Positions 36,201 to 51,200 of a stretch of 64,000 nucleotides of DNA are shown here, piece by piece. Numbering within the stretch: the stretch's first letter is position 1; each line of letters starts with the position of its first letter. Made by a program: the position numbers and the translations under genes. The stretch is from contig OZ026597.1 in NCBI GenBank assembly GCA_964020085.1, positions 589,901-653,900 on the forward strand, read 5' to 3'. The DNA is from Micromussa lordhowensis. Lineage: Eukaryota > Cnidaria > Anthozoa > Scleractinia > Lobophylliidae. A model generated the notes under the pieces. That model searched no databases. It was not told where the DNA came from and saw only the letters and a list, made by a program, of their open reading frames with translations.

Positions 36201-39200
36201 TTTGCTACCTGGCCTTTCTCGCCAGTTCCCGGCCGTCCGTGTCTGAGTCACGCTAAGACGTGCTACATAAGTCACGCAACTTTATGCATCAAAGATTATT
36301 ATGGGATATCCCAGAAATTTTTGGAGCGAAGGATGATGAGGCGGCTAATTTCAAGAAAATAATAAGAGTCTAGAAAGCACTTCTAATTTCCAATACTGAC
36401 ACATGCCGAAGTTTGGCAAATGAGCCGTAAGTCCGCGACGGATGCTTTGTTTTGGAAGAAGAAGCGTTTCTAGACTCGAACGCCTGGCTCACATGTTCTT
36501 CAATGGCTAAGTCAACGGCGGACTTAAACCATGATCACGGAACAAAAACACGCCTCGGTTCTTTGAGGCATGCTGGTGACTCAACGAGGGTCAGAGGCTT
36601 AATGATGCCAAATCTCCTACCAGGCGGGCGCAAATATTTCTCGAATAAGCGTTGAATATCGGTGGAAATAACGATCAAACTCTGCTTAATTAACAGGTAA
36701 GCCAGCTCTGACTTAGGGTTATCGCTTTGCGCGCCGAAAGCATACGTCACAATGGCAGCTAAAAAACACATCATCCCAGATCCCTACCAGTAAAAACGGC
36801 AATTCAATTACAAAGACACGGAGAAGGTTTTTGTTTGAAAGAAGAAGAAAAACAGAGCGAAATAAAAAAATGTTCACCGGCCACGAGTCGAGCCCTCGAG
36901 TGTCACAACAAAACTAATTTGAATCAACTATGTCCAGCGCTTATCCAGTTGAGCTAACGAAGCAGCAGTGAGAAATCATTGTGTTATAGTGACTTCATCC
37001 TTTAGCCAAACAAAAGGTTTCTTTGTTTTCCGTTTAACAATAGATCTCCAAAAGATGCCGCTTGGAAAACTGAGTCAGTTTTGCACACGTTATTTCTAGA
37101 CAACGAAGAGAGACCTTGTGAAACAAACTTCAGAGCAATGTTTCTCAGGTAAAACGAAGTCCGCATGCCAAAATGCAGCTACTTTTGACAAAAAAATTTT
37201 TTTCACCCAAATCGTCACTTACGCCTGTTTTGCACCAAGCCATTCAATTATAAATTTTATAATAATATTATAAATTTGTTTATAATTGAATGGCTTGGTG
37301 CAAAACAGGCGTAAGTGACGATTTGGGTGAAAAATTTTGTGTCCTCCAAATTGCCTGAATTTTTGCATGGGGACTTCAATGCACTAGAAAACCACGGTCA
37401 TGTACCTTTTTTTGCCGAAGTTTGCTTTGGTTTTGAGAAATTACGTATTCAAAAAAACAGTATTTGTTGTTGCGTCAGCGCACGACCAGAAAGGTGTCGA
37501 TTTCACTTTAAAATGCAGCAAAATGTACATTTCACACAAAACGTGAGCTCAAACATGATGATTTCAAATCAAAAAAGGTTAAAAATGTTGATGTCATGTT
37601 AACGCATTGAACGGAAATAAAGTATGCTAAAACACTTGCATGTCACAGTCCGCGTCTTTTGAAACTGCTTTATTACACAATACTATTAGCACTGTTTTTC
37701 TTTTACGTTTTTTCAAATGCTGATTTTAACTCCCAGGGTTAAGAGTTCACAGTTTTATTAGAGTTAGGGTTGGAGTTACCGCTCGAAACTAGGGTTAGGG
37801 TTGAAGGTTAGGTTTACAGAACAGGGTTAGGGTTACTGAGCGTTTGGGGTCAGGGCTAGCGCTTAGAGTTACAGCTTTTGCTTAGGTTTAGCGCTAGCGC
37901 TTAGTGCTAGGGTTAGCGCTTATGTTTAGCGTTATTGCTTAGGGTTGGCGCTAGCGCTTCGGTTTAGGCTAGAGTTAAGGTCAGGACACGTTGGGGTTTA
38001 GCGTGGTTAGGCCAAGGGAAACAATCTCGACTTGCACAAATCGATGACCTAAATAAAGTCAGTAAATAGTGGCTAGAGAGAGAGGTTGAACGTTTTGCAA
38101 ATCGGCTACGTCGGTGATTGAAATGTTTCTACGTGAAATTACTTTTTCATAGTGTCTAGATACCCGGCAGCCGGGAAGTGTTTACATAAGTTTTTACATA
38201 AGTGATTACATTGGTAGAAAACTGCTCATTCCATGAAATGATTATATCTGACAACACAGAAAAAGAGAAAAAGCCTTAAGCTAACACGCTGCTCATGCCG
38301 AAGAAAAAGCGCATGAAACGGAAAATTTGTCTGCAAAGGAAGGCTGAAATACAAAGCAAAACTTACATTTGAGCTGAAGTTTTCTTCTTCCTATAGTTAA
38401 ACCTGCGGTCAGGCATTCTTTGTCTTTTTTCTTCGCGGCGGGCTCGATTCTATCACAATTCAAAGTAATCATCTGCTTGGAAAACCACGGTGCACACTCA
38501 CGGAACGCTTGCTTGCGAATTTAACCGACCGGCAATTCCTCTTTGGCCCGTAAAAATCGCTTAGAAACTTCGAATTTAATACGTCTTCGAATCAACGACT
38601 TTGCTACCTGGCCTTTCTCGCCAGTTCCCGGCCGTCCGTGTCTGAGTCACGCTAAGACGTGCTACATAAGTCACGCAACTTTATGCATCAAAGATTATTA
38701 TGGGATATCCCAGAAATTTTTGGAGCGAAGGATGATGAGGCGGCTAATTTCAAGAAAATAATAAGAGTCTAGAAAGCACTTCTAATTTCCAATACTGACA
38801 CATGCCGAAGTTTGGCAAATGAGCCGTAAGTCCGCGACGGATGCTTTGTTTTGGAAGAAGAAGCGTTTCTAGACTCGAACGCCTGGCTCACATGTTCTTC
38901 AATGGCTAAGTCAACGGCGGACTTAAACCATGATCACGGAACAAAAACACGCCTCGGTTCTTTGAGGCATGCTGGTGACTCAACGAGGGTCAGAGGCTTA
39001 ATGATGCCAAATCTCCTACCAGGCGGGCGCAAATATTTCTCGAATAAGCGTTGAATATCGGTGGAAATAACGATCAAACTCTGCTTAATTAACAGGTAAG
39101 CCAGCTCTGACTTAGGGTTATCGCTTTGCGCGCCGAAAGCATACGTCACAATGGCAGCTAAAAAACACATCATCCCAGATCCCTACCAGTAAAAACGGCA

Positions 39201-42200
39201 ATTCAATTACAAAGACACGGAGAAGGTTTTTGTTTGAAAGAAGAAGAAAAACAGAGCGAAATAAAAAAATGTTCACCGGCCACGAGTCGAGCCCTCGAGT
39301 GTCACAACAAAACTAATTTGAATCAACTATGTCCAGCGCTTATCCAGTTGAGCTAACGAAGCAGCAGTGAGAAATCATTGTGTTATAGTGACTTCATCCT
39401 TTAGCCAAACAAAAGGTTTCTTTGTTTTCCGTTTAACAATAGATCTCCAAAAGATGCCGCTTGGAAAACTGAGTCAGTTTTGCACACGTTATTTCTAGAC
39501 AACGAAGAGAGACCTTGTGAAACAAACTTCAGAGCAATGTTTCTCAGGTAAAACGAAGTCCGCATGCCAAAATGCAGCTACTTTTGACAAAAAAATTTTT
39601 TTCACCCAAATCGTCACTTACGCCTGTTTTGCACCAAGCCATTCAATTATAAATTTTATAATAATATTATAAATTTGTTTATAATTGAATGGCTTGGTGC
39701 AAAACAGGCGTAAGTGACGATTTGGGTGAAAAATTTTGTGTCCTCCAAATTGCCTGAATTTTTGCATGGGGACTTCAATGCACTAGAAAACCACGGTCAT
39801 GTACCTTTTTTTGCCGAAGTTTGCTTTGGTTTTGAGAAATTACGTATTCAAAAAAACAGTATTTGTTGTTGCGTCAGCGCACGACCAGAAAGGTGTCGAT
39901 TTCACTTTAAAATGCAGCAAAATGTACATTTCACACAAAACGTGAGCTCAAACATGATGATTTCAAATCAAAAAAGGTTAAAAATGTTGATGTCATGTTA
40001 ACGCATTGAACGGAAATAAAGTATGCTAAAACACTTGCATGTCACAGTCCGCGTCTTTTGAAACTGCTTTATTACACAATACTATTAGCACTGTTTTTCT
40101 TTTACGTTTTTTCAAATGCTGATTTTAACTCCCAGGGTTAAGAGTTCACAGTTTTATTAGAGTTAGGGTTGGAGTTACCGCTCGAAACTAGGGTTAGGGT
40201 TGAAGGTTAGGTTTACAGAACAGGGTTAGGGTTACTGAGCGTTTGGGGTCAGGGCTAGCGCTTAGAGTTACAGCTTTTGCTTAGGTTTAGCGCTAGCGCT
40301 TAGTGCTAGGGTTAGCGCTTATGTTTAGCGTTATTGCTTAGGGTTGGCGCTAGCGCTTCGGTTTAGGCTAGAGTTAAGGTCAGGACACGTTGGGGTTTAG
40401 CGTGGTTAGGCCAAGGGAAACAATCTCGACTTGCACAAATCGATGACCTAAATAAAGTCAGTAAATAGTGGCTAGAGAGAGAGGTTGAACGTTTTGCAAA
40501 TCGGCTACGTCGGTGATTGAAATGTTTCTACGTGAAATTACTTTTTCATAGTGTCTAGATACCCGGCAGCCGGGAAGTGTTTACATAAGTTTTTACATAA
40601 GTGATTACATTGGTAGAAAACTGCTCATTCCATGAAATGATTATATCTGACAACACAGAAAAAGAGAAAAAGCCTTAAGCTAACACGCTGCTCATGCCGA
40701 AGAAAAAGCGCATGAAACGGAAAATTTGTCTGCAAAGGAAGGCTGAAATACAAAGCAAAACTTACATTTGAGCTGAAGTTTTCTTCTTCCTATAGTTAAA
40801 CCTGCGGTCAGGCATTCTTTGTCTTTTTTCTTCGCGGCGGGCTCGATTCTATCACAATTCAAAGTAATCATCTGCTTGGAAAACCACGGTGCACACTCAC
40901 GGAACGCTTGCTTGCGAATTTAACCGACCGGCAATTCCTCTTTGGCCCGTAAAAATCGCTTAGAAACTTCGAATTTAATACGTCTTCGAATCAACGACTT
41001 TGCTACCTGGCCTTTCTCGCCAGTTCCCGGCCGTCCGTGTCTGAGTCACGCTAAGACGTGCTACATAAGTCACGCAACTTTATGCATCAAAGATTATTAT
41101 GGGATATCCCAGAAATTTTTGGAGCGAAGGATGATGAGGCGGCTAATTTCAAGAAAATAATAAGAGTCTAGAAAGCACTTCTAATTTCCAATACTGACAC
41201 ATGCCGAAGTTTGGCAAATGAGCCGTAAGTCCGCGACGGATGCTTTGTTTTGGAAGAAGAAGCGTTTCTAGACTCGAACGCCTGGCTCACATGTTCTTCA
41301 ATGGCTAAGTCAACGGCGGACTTAAACCATGATCACGGAACAAAAACACGCCTCGGTTCTTTGAGGCATGCTGGTGACTCAACGAGGGTCAGAGGCTTAA
41401 TGATGCCAAATCTCCTACCAGGCGGGCGCAAATATTTCTCGAATAAGCGTTGAATATCGGTGGAAATAACGATCAAACTCTGCTTAATTAACAGGTAAGC
41501 CAGCTCTGACTTAGGGTTATCGCTTTGCGCGCCGAAAGCATACGTCACAATGGCAGCTAAAAAACACATCATCCCAGATCCCTACCAGTAAAAACGGCAA
41601 TTCAATTACAAAGACACGGAGAAGGTTTTTGTTTGAAAGAAGAAGAAAAACAGAGCGAAATAAAAAAATGTTCACCGGCCACGAGTCGAGCCCTCGAGTG
41701 TCACAACAAAACTAATTTGAATCAACTATGTCCAGCGCTTATCCAGTTGAGCTAACGAAGCAGCAGTGAGAAATCATTGTGTTATAGTGACTTCATCCTT
41801 TAGCCAAACAAAAGGTTTCTTTGTTTTCCGTTTAACAATAGATCTCCAAAAGATGCCGCTTGGAAAACTGAGTCAGTTTTGCACACGTTATTTCTAGACA
41901 ACGAAGAGAGACCTTGTGAAACAAACTTCAGAGCAATGTTTCTCAGGTAAAACGAAGTCCGCATGCCAAAATGCAGCTACTTTTGACAAAAAAATTTTTT
42001 TCACCCAAATCGTCACTTACGCCTGTTTTGCACCAAGCCATTCAATTATAAATTTTATAATAATATTATAAATTTGTTTATAATTGAATGGCTTGGTGCA
42101 AAACAGGCGTAAGTGACGATTTGGGTGAAACATTTTGTGTCCTCCAAATTGCCTGAATTTTTGCATGGGGACTTCAATGCACTAGAAAACCACGGTCATG

Positions 42201-45200
42201 TACCTTTTTTTGCCGAAGTTTGCTTTGGTTTTGAGAAATTACGTATTCAAAAAAACAGTATTTGTTGTTGCGTCAGCGCACGACCAGAAAGGTGTCGATT
42301 TCACTTTAAAATGCAGCAAAATGTACATTTCACACAAAACGTGAGCTCAAACATGATGATTTCAAATCAAAAAAGGTTAAAAATGTTGATGTCATGTTAA
42401 CGCATTGAACGGAAATAAAGTATGCTAAAACACTTGCATGTCACAGTCCGCGTCTTTTGAAACTGCTTTATTACACAATACTATTAGCACTGTTTTTCTT
42501 TTACGTTTTTTCAAATGCTGATTTTAACTCCCAGGGTTAAGAGTTCACAGTTTTATTAGAGTTAGGGTTGGAGTTACCGCTCGAAACTAGGGTTAGGGTT
42601 GAAGGTTAGGTTTACAGAACAGGGTTAGGGTTACTGAGCGTTTGGGGTCAGGGCTAGCGCTTAGAGTTACAGCTTTTGCTTAGGTTTAGCGCTAGCGCTT
42701 AGTGCTAGGGTTAGCGCTTATGTTTAGCGTTATTGCTTAGGGTTGGCGCTAGCGCTTCGGTTTAGGCTAGAGTTAAGGTCAGGACACGTTGGGGTTTAGC
42801 GTGGTTAGGCCAAGGGAAACAATCTCGACTTGCACAAATCGATGACCTAAATAAAGTCAGTAAATAGTGGCTAGAGAGAGAGGTTGAACGTTTTGCAAAT
42901 CGGCTACGTCGGTGATTGAAATGTTTCTACGTGAAATTACTTTTTCATAGTGTCTAGATACCCGGCAGCCGGGAAGTGTTTACATAAGTTTTTACATAAG
43001 TGATTACATTGGTAGAAAACTGCTCATTCCATGAAATGATTATATCTGACAACACAGAAAAAGAGAAAAAGCCTTAAGCTAACACGCTGCTCATGCCGAA
43101 GAAAAAGCGCATGAAACGGAAAATTTGTCTGCAAAGGAAGGCTGAAATACAAAGCAAAACTTACATTTGAGCTGAAGTTTTCTTCTTCCTATAGTTAAAC
43201 CTGCGGTCAGGCATTCTTTGTCTTTTTTCTTCGCGGCGGGCTCGATTCTATCACAATTCAAAGTAATCATCTGCTTGGAAAACCACGGTGCACACTCACG
43301 GAACGCTTGCTTGCGAATTTAACCGACCGGCAATTCCTCTTTGGCCCGTAAAAATCGCTTAGAAACTTCGAATTTAATACGTCTTCGAATCAACGACTTT
43401 GCTACCTGGCCTTTCTCGCCAGTTCCCGGCCGTCCGTGTCTGAGTCACGCTAAGACGTGCTACATAAGTCACGCAACTTTATGCATCAAAGATTATTATG
43501 GGATATCCCAGAAATTTTTGGAGCGAAGGATGATGAGGCGGCTAATTTCAAGAAAATAATAAGAGTCTAGAAAGCACTTCTAATTTCCAATACTGACACA
43601 TGCCGAAGTTTGGCAAATGAGCCGTAAGTCCGCGACGGATGCTTTGTTTTGGAAGAAGAAGCGTTTCTAGACTCGAACGCCTGGCTCACATGTTCTTCAA
43701 TGGCTAAGTCAACGGCGGACTTAAACCATGATCACGGAACAAAAACACGCCTCGGTTCTTTGAGGCATGCTGGTGACTCAACGAGGGTCAGAGGCTTAAT
43801 GATGCCAAATCTCCTACCAGGCGGGCGCAAATATTTCTCGAATAAGCGTTGAATATCGGTGGAAATAACGATCAAACTCTGCTTAATTAACAGGTAAGCC
43901 AGCTCTGACTTAGGGTTATCGCTTTGCGCGCCGAAAGCATACGTCACAATGGCAGCTAAAAAACACATCATCCCAGATCCCTACCAGTAAAAACGGCAAT
44001 TCAATTACAAAGACACGGAGAAGGTTTTTGTTTGAAAGAAGAAGAAAAACAGAGCGAAATAAAAAAATGTTCACCGGCCACGAGTCGAGCCCTCGAGTGT
44101 CACAACAAAACTAATTTGAATCAACTATGTCCAGCGCTTATCCAGTTGAGCTAACGAAGCAGCAGTGAGAAATCATTGTGTTATAGTGACTTCATCCTTT
44201 AGCCAAACAAAAGGTTTCTTTGTTTTCCGTTTAACAATAGATCTCCAAAAGATGCCGCTTGGAAAACTGAGTCAGTTTTGCACACGTTATTTCTAGACAA
44301 CGAAGAGAGACCTTGTGAAACAAACTTCAGAGCAATGTTTCTCAGGTAAAACGAAGTCCGCATGCCAAAATGCAGCTACTTTTGACAAAAAAATTTTTTT
44401 CACCCAAATCGTCACTTACGCCTGTTTTGCACCAAGCCATTCAATTATAAATTTTATAATAATATTATAAATTTGTTTATAATTGAATGGCTTGGTGCAA
44501 AACAGGCGTAAGTGACGATTTGGGTGAAAAATTTTGTGTCCTCCAAATTGCCTGAATTTTTGCATGGGGACTTCAATGCACTAGAAAACCACGGTCATGT
44601 ACCTTTTTTTGCCGAAGTTTGCTTTGGTTTTGAGAAATTACGTATTCAAAAAAACAGTATTTGTTGTTGCGTCAGCGCACGACCAGAAAGGTGTCGATTT
44701 CACTTTAAAATGCAGCAAAATGTACATTTCACACAAAACGTGAGCTCAAACATGATGATTTCAAATCAAAAAAGGTTAAAAATGTTGATGTCATGTTAAC
44801 GCATTGAACGGAAATAAAGTATGCTAAAACACTTGCATGTCACAGTCCGCGTCTTTTGAAACTGCTTTATTACACAATACTATTAGCACTGTTTTTCTTT
44901 TACGTTTTTTCAAATGCTGATTTTAACTCCCAGGGTTAAGAGTTCACAGTTTTATTAGAGTTAGGGTTGGAGTTACCGCTCGAAACTAGGGTTAGGGTTG
45001 AAGGTTAGGTTTACAGAACAGGGTTAGGGTTACTGAGCGTTTGGGGTCAGGGCTAGCGCTTAGAGTTACAGCTTTTGCTTAGGTTTAGCGCTAGCGCTTA
45101 GTGCTAGGGTTAGCGCTTATGTTTAGCGTTATTGCTTAGGGTTGGCGCTAGCGCTTCGGTTTAGGCTAGAGTTAAGGTCAGGACACGTTGGGGTTTAGCG

Positions 45201-48200
45201 TGGTTAGGCCAAGGGAAACAATCTCGACTTGCACAAATCGATGACCTAAATAAAGTCAGTAAATAGTGGCTAGAGAGAAAGGTTGAACGTTTTGCAAATC
45301 GGCTACGTCGGTGATTGAAATGTTTCTACGTGAAATTACTTTTTCATAGTGTCTAGATACCCGGCAGCCGGGAAGTGTTTACATAAGTTTTTACATAAGT
45401 GATTACATTGGTAGAAAACTGCTCATTCCATGAAATGATTATATCTGACAACACAGAAAAAGAGAAAAAGCCTTAAGCTAACACGCTGCTCATGCCGAAG
45501 AAAAAGCGCATGAAACGGAAAATTTGTCTGCAAAGGAAGGCTGAAATACAAAGCAAAACTTACATTTGAGCTGAAGTTTTCTTCTTCCTATAGTTAAACC
45601 TGCGGTCAGGCATTCTTTGTCTTTTTTCTTCGCGGCGGGCTCGATTCTATCACAATTCAAAGTAATCATCTGCTTGGAAAACCACGGTGCACACTCACGG
45701 AACGCTTGCTTGCGAATTTAACCGACCGGCAATTCCTCTTTGGCCCGTAAAAATCGCTTAGAAACTTCGAATTTAATACGTCTTCGAATCAACGACTTTG
45801 CTACCTGGCCTTTCTCGCCAGTTCCCGGCCGTCCGTGTCTGAGTCACGCTAAGACGTGCTACATAAGTCACGCAACTTTATGCATCAAAGATTATTATGG
45901 GATATCCCAGAAATTTTTGGAGCGAAGGATGATGAGGCGGCTAATTTCAAGAAAATAATAAGAGTCTAGAAAGCACTTCTAATTTCCAATACTGACACAT
46001 GCCGAAGTTTGGCAAATGAGCCGTAAGTCCGCGACGGATGCTTTGTTTTGGAAGAAGAAGCGTTTCTAGACTCGAACGCCTGGCTCACATGTTCTTCAAT
46101 GGCTAAGTCAACGGCGGACTTAAACCATGATCACGGAACAAAAACACGCCTCGGTTCTTTGAGGCATGCTGGTGACTCAACGAGGGTCAGAGGCTTAATG
46201 ATGCCAAATCTCCTACCAGGCGGGCGCAAATATTTCTCGAATAAGCGTTGAATATCGGTGGAAATAACGATCAAACTCTGCTTAATTAACAGGTAAGCCA
46301 GCTCTGACTTAGGGTTATCGCTTTGCGCGCCGAAAGCATACGTCACAATGGCAGCTAAAAAACACATCATCCCAGATCCCTACCAGTAAAAACGGCAATT
46401 CAATTACAAAGACACGGAGAAGGTTTTTGTTTGAAAGAAGAAGAAAAACAGAGCGAAATAAAAAAATGTTCACCGGCCACGAGTCGAGCCCTCGAGTGTC
46501 ACAACAAAACTAATTTGAATCAACTATGTCCAGCGCTTATCCAGTTGAGCTAACGAAGCAGCAGTGAGAAATCATTGTGTTATAGTGACTTCATCCTTTA
46601 GCCAAACAAAAGGTTTCTTTGTTTTCCGTTTAACAATAGATCTCCAAAAGATGCCGCTTGGAAAACTGAGTCAGTTTTGCACACGTTATTTCTAGACAAC
46701 GAAGAGAGACCTTGTGAAACAAACTTCAGAGCAATGTTTCTCAGGTAAAACGAAGTCCGCATGCCAAAATGCAGCTACTTTTGACAAAAAAATTTTTTTC
46801 ACCCAAATCGTCACTTACGCCTGTTTTGCACCAAGCCATTCAATTATAAATTTTATAATAATATTATAAATTTGTTTATAATTGAATGGCTTGGTGCAAA
46901 ACAGGCGTAAGTGACGATTTGGGTGAAAAATTTTGTGTCCTCCAAATTGCCTGAATTTTTGCATGGGGACTTCAATGCACTAGAAAACCACGGTCATGTA
47001 CCTTTTTTTGCCGAAGTTTGCTTTGGTTTTGAGAAATTACGTATTCAAAAAAACAGTATTTGTTGTTGCGTCAGCGCACGACCAGAAAGGTGTCGATTTC
47101 ACTTTAAAATGCAGCAAAATGTACATTTCACACAAAACGTGAGCTCAAACATGATGATTTCAAATCAAAAAAGGTTAAAAATGTTGATGTCATGTTAACG
47201 CATTGAACGGAAATAAAGTATGCTAAAACACTTGCATGTCACAGTCCGCGTCTTTTGAAACTGCTTTATTACACAATACTATTAGCACTGTTTTTCTTTT
47301 ACGTTTTTTCAAATGCTGATTTTAACTCCCAGGGTTAAGAGTTCACAGTTTTATTAGAGTTAGGGTTGGAGTTACCGCTCGAAACTAGGGTTAGGGTTGA
47401 AGGTTAGGTTTACAGAACAGGGTTAGGGTTACTGAGCGTTTGGGGTCAGGGCTAGCGCTTAGAGTTACAGCTTTTGCTTAGGTTTAGCGCTAGCGCTTAG
47501 TGCTAGGGTTAGCGCTTATGTTTAGCGTTATTGCTTAGGGTTGGCGCTAGCGCTTCGGTTTAGGCTAGAGTTAAGGTCAGGACACGTTGGGGTTTAGCGT
47601 GGTTAGGCCAAGGGAAACAATCTCGACTTGCACAAATCGATGACCTAAATAAAGTCAGTAAATAGTGGCTAGAGAGAAAGGTTGAACGTTTTGCAAATCG
47701 GCTACGTCGGTGATTGAAATGTTTCTACGTGAAATTACTTTTTCATAGTGTCTAGATACCCGGCAGCCGGGAAGTGTTTACATAAGTTTTTACATAAGTG
47801 ATTACATTGGTAGAAAACTGCTCATTCCATGAAATGATTATATCTGACAACACAGAAAAAGAGAAAAAGCCTTAAGCTAACACGCTGCTCATGCCGAAGA
47901 AAAAGCGCATGAAACGGAAAATTTGTCTGCAAAGGAAGGCTGAAATACAAAGCAAAACTTACATTTGAGCTGAAGTTTTCTTCTTCCTATAGTTAAACCT
48001 GCGGTCAGGCATTCTTTGTCTTTTTTCTTCGCGGCGGGCTCGATTCTATCACAATTCAAAGTAATCATCTGCTTGGAAAACCACGGTGCACACTCACGGA
48101 ACGCTTGCTTGCGAATTTAACCGACCGGCAATTCCTCTTTGGCCCGTAAAAATCGCTTAGAAACTTCGAATTTAATACGTCTTCGAATCAACGACTTTGC

Positions 48201-51200
48201 TACCTGGCCTTTCTCGCCAGTTCCCGGCCGTCCGTGTCTGAGTCACGCTAAGACGTGCTACATAAGTCACGCAACTTTATGCATCAAAGATTATTATGGG
48301 ATATCCCAGAAATTTTTGGAGCGAAGGATGATGAGGCGGCTAATTTCAAGAAAATAATAAGAGTCTAGAAAGCACTTCTAATTTCCAATACTGACACATG
48401 CCGAAGTTTGGCAAATGAGCCGTAAGTCCGCGACGGATGCTTTGTTTTGGAAGAAGAAGCGTTTCTAGACTCGAACGCCTGGCTCACATGTTCTTCAATG
48501 GCTAAGTCAACGGCGGACTTAAACCATGATCACGGAACAAAAACACGCCTCGGTTCTTTGAGGCATGCTGGTGACTCAACGAGGGTCAGAGGCTTAATGA
48601 TGCCAAATCTCCTACCAGGCGGGCGCAAATATTTCTCGAATAAGCGTTGAATATCGGTGGAAATAACGATCAAACTCTGCTTAATTAACAGGTAAGCCAG
48701 CTCTGACTTAGGGTTATCGCTTTGCGCGCCGAAAGCATACGTCACAATGGCAGCTAAAAAACACATCATCCCAGATCCCTACCAGTAAAAACGGCAATTC
48801 AATTACAAAGACACGGAGAAGGTTTTTGTTTGAAAGAAGAAGAAAAACAGAGCGAAATAAAAAAATGTTCACCGGCCACGAGTCGAGCCCTCGAGTGTCA
48901 CAACAAAACTAATTTGAATCAACTATGTCCAGCGCTTATCCAGTTGAGCTAACGAAGCAGCAGTGAGAAATCATTGTGTTATAGTGACTTCATCCTTTAG
49001 CCAAACAAAAGGTTTCTTTGTTTTCCGTTTAACAATAGATCTCCAAAAGATGCCGCTTGGAAAACTGAGTCAGTTTTGCACACGTTATTTCTAGACAACG
49101 AAGAGAGACCTTGTGAAACAAACTTCAGAGCAATGTTTCTCAGGTAAAACGAAGTCCGCATGCCAAAATGCAGCTACTTTTGACAAAAAAATTTTTTTCA
49201 CCCAAATCGTCACTTACGCCTGTTTTGCACCAAGCCATTCAATTATAAATTTTATAATAATATTATAAATTTGTTTATAATTGAATGGCTTGGTGCAAAA
49301 CAGGCGTAAGTGACGATTTGGGTGAAAAATTTTGTGTCCTCCAAATTGCCTGAATTTTTGCATGGGGACTTCAATGCACTAGAAAACCACGGTCATGTAC
49401 CTTTTTTTGCCGAAGTTTGCTTTGGTTTTGAGAAATTACGTATTCAAAAAAACAGTATTTGTTGTTGCGTCAGCGCACGACCAGAAAGGTGTCGATTTCA
49501 CTTTAAAATGCAGCAAAATGTACATTTCACACAAAACGTGAGCTCAAACATGATGATTTCAAATCAAAAAAGGTTAAAAATGTTGATGTCATGTTAACGC
49601 ATTGAACGGAAATAAAGTATGCTAAAACACTTGCATGTCACAGTCCGCGTCTTTTGAAACTGCTTTATTACACAATACTATTAGCACTGTTTTTCTTTTA
49701 CGTTTTTTCAAATGCTGATTTTAACTCCCAGGGTTAAGAGTTCACAGTTTTATTAGAGTTAGGGTTGGAGTTACCGCTCGAAACTAGGGTTAGGGTTGAA
49801 GGTTAGGTTTACAGAACAGGGTTAGGGTTACTGAGCGTTTGGGGTCAGGGCTAGCGCTTAGAGTTACAGCTTTTGCTTAGGTTTAGCGCTAGCGCTTAGT
49901 GCTAGGGTTAGCGCTTATGTTTAGCGTTATTGCTTAGGGTTGGCGCTAGCGCTTCGGTTTAGGCTAGAGTTAAGGTCAGGACACGTTGGGGTTTAGCGTG
50001 GTTAGGCCAAGGGAAACAATCTCGACTTGCACAAATCGATGACCTAAATAAAGTCAGTAAATAGTGGCTAGAGAGAGAGGTTGAACGTTTTGCAAATCGG
50101 CTACGTCGGTGATTGAAATGTTTCTACGTGAAATTACTTTTTCATAGTGTCTAGATACCCGGCAGCCGGGAAGTGTTTACATAAGTTTTTACATAAGTGA
50201 TTACATTGGTAGAAAACTGCTCATTCCATGAAATGATTATATCTGACAACACAGAAAAAGAGAAAAAGCCTTAAGCTAACACGCTGCTCATGCCGAAGAA
50301 AAAGCGCATGAAACGGAAAATTTGTCTGCAAAGGAAGGCTGAAATACAAAGCAAAACTTACATTTGAGCTGAAGTTTTCTTCTTCCTATAGTTAAACCTG
50401 CGGTCAGGCATTCTTTGTCTTTTTTCTTCGCGGCGGGCTCGATTCTATCACAATTCAAAGTAATCATCTGCTTGGAAAACCACGGTGCACACTCACGGAA
50501 CGCTTGCTTGCGAATTTAACCGACCGGCAATTCCTCTTTGGCCCGTAAAAATCGCTTAGAAACTTCGAATTTAATACGTCTTCGAATCAACGACTTTGCT
50601 ACCTGGCCTTTCTCGCCAGTTCCCGGCCGTCCGTGTCTGAGTCACGCTAAGACGTGCTACATAAGTCACGCAACTTTATGCATCAAAGATTATTATGGGA
50701 TATCCCAGAAATTTTTGGAGCGAAGGATGATGAGGCGGCTAATTTCAAGAAAATAATAAGAGTCTAGAAAGCACTTCTAATTTCCAATACTGACACATGC
50801 CGAAGTTTGGCAAATGAGCCGTAAGTCCGCGACGGATGCTTTGTTTTGGAAGAAGAAGCGTTTCTAGACTCGAACGCCTGGCTCACATGTTCTTCAATGG
50901 CTAAGTCAACGGCGGACTTAAACCATGATCACGGAACAAAAACACGCCTCGGTTCTTTGAGGCATGCTGGTGACTCAACGAGGGTCAGAGGCTTAATGAT
51001 GCCAAATCTCCTACCAGGCGGGCGCAAATATTTCTCGAATAAGCGTTGAATATCGGTGGAAATAACGATCAAACTCTGCTTAATTAACAGGTAAGCCAGC
51101 TCTGACTTAGGGTTATCGCTTTGCGCGCCGAAAGCATACGTCACAATGGCAGCTAAAAAACACATCATCCCAGATCCCTACCAGTAAAAACGGCAATTCA

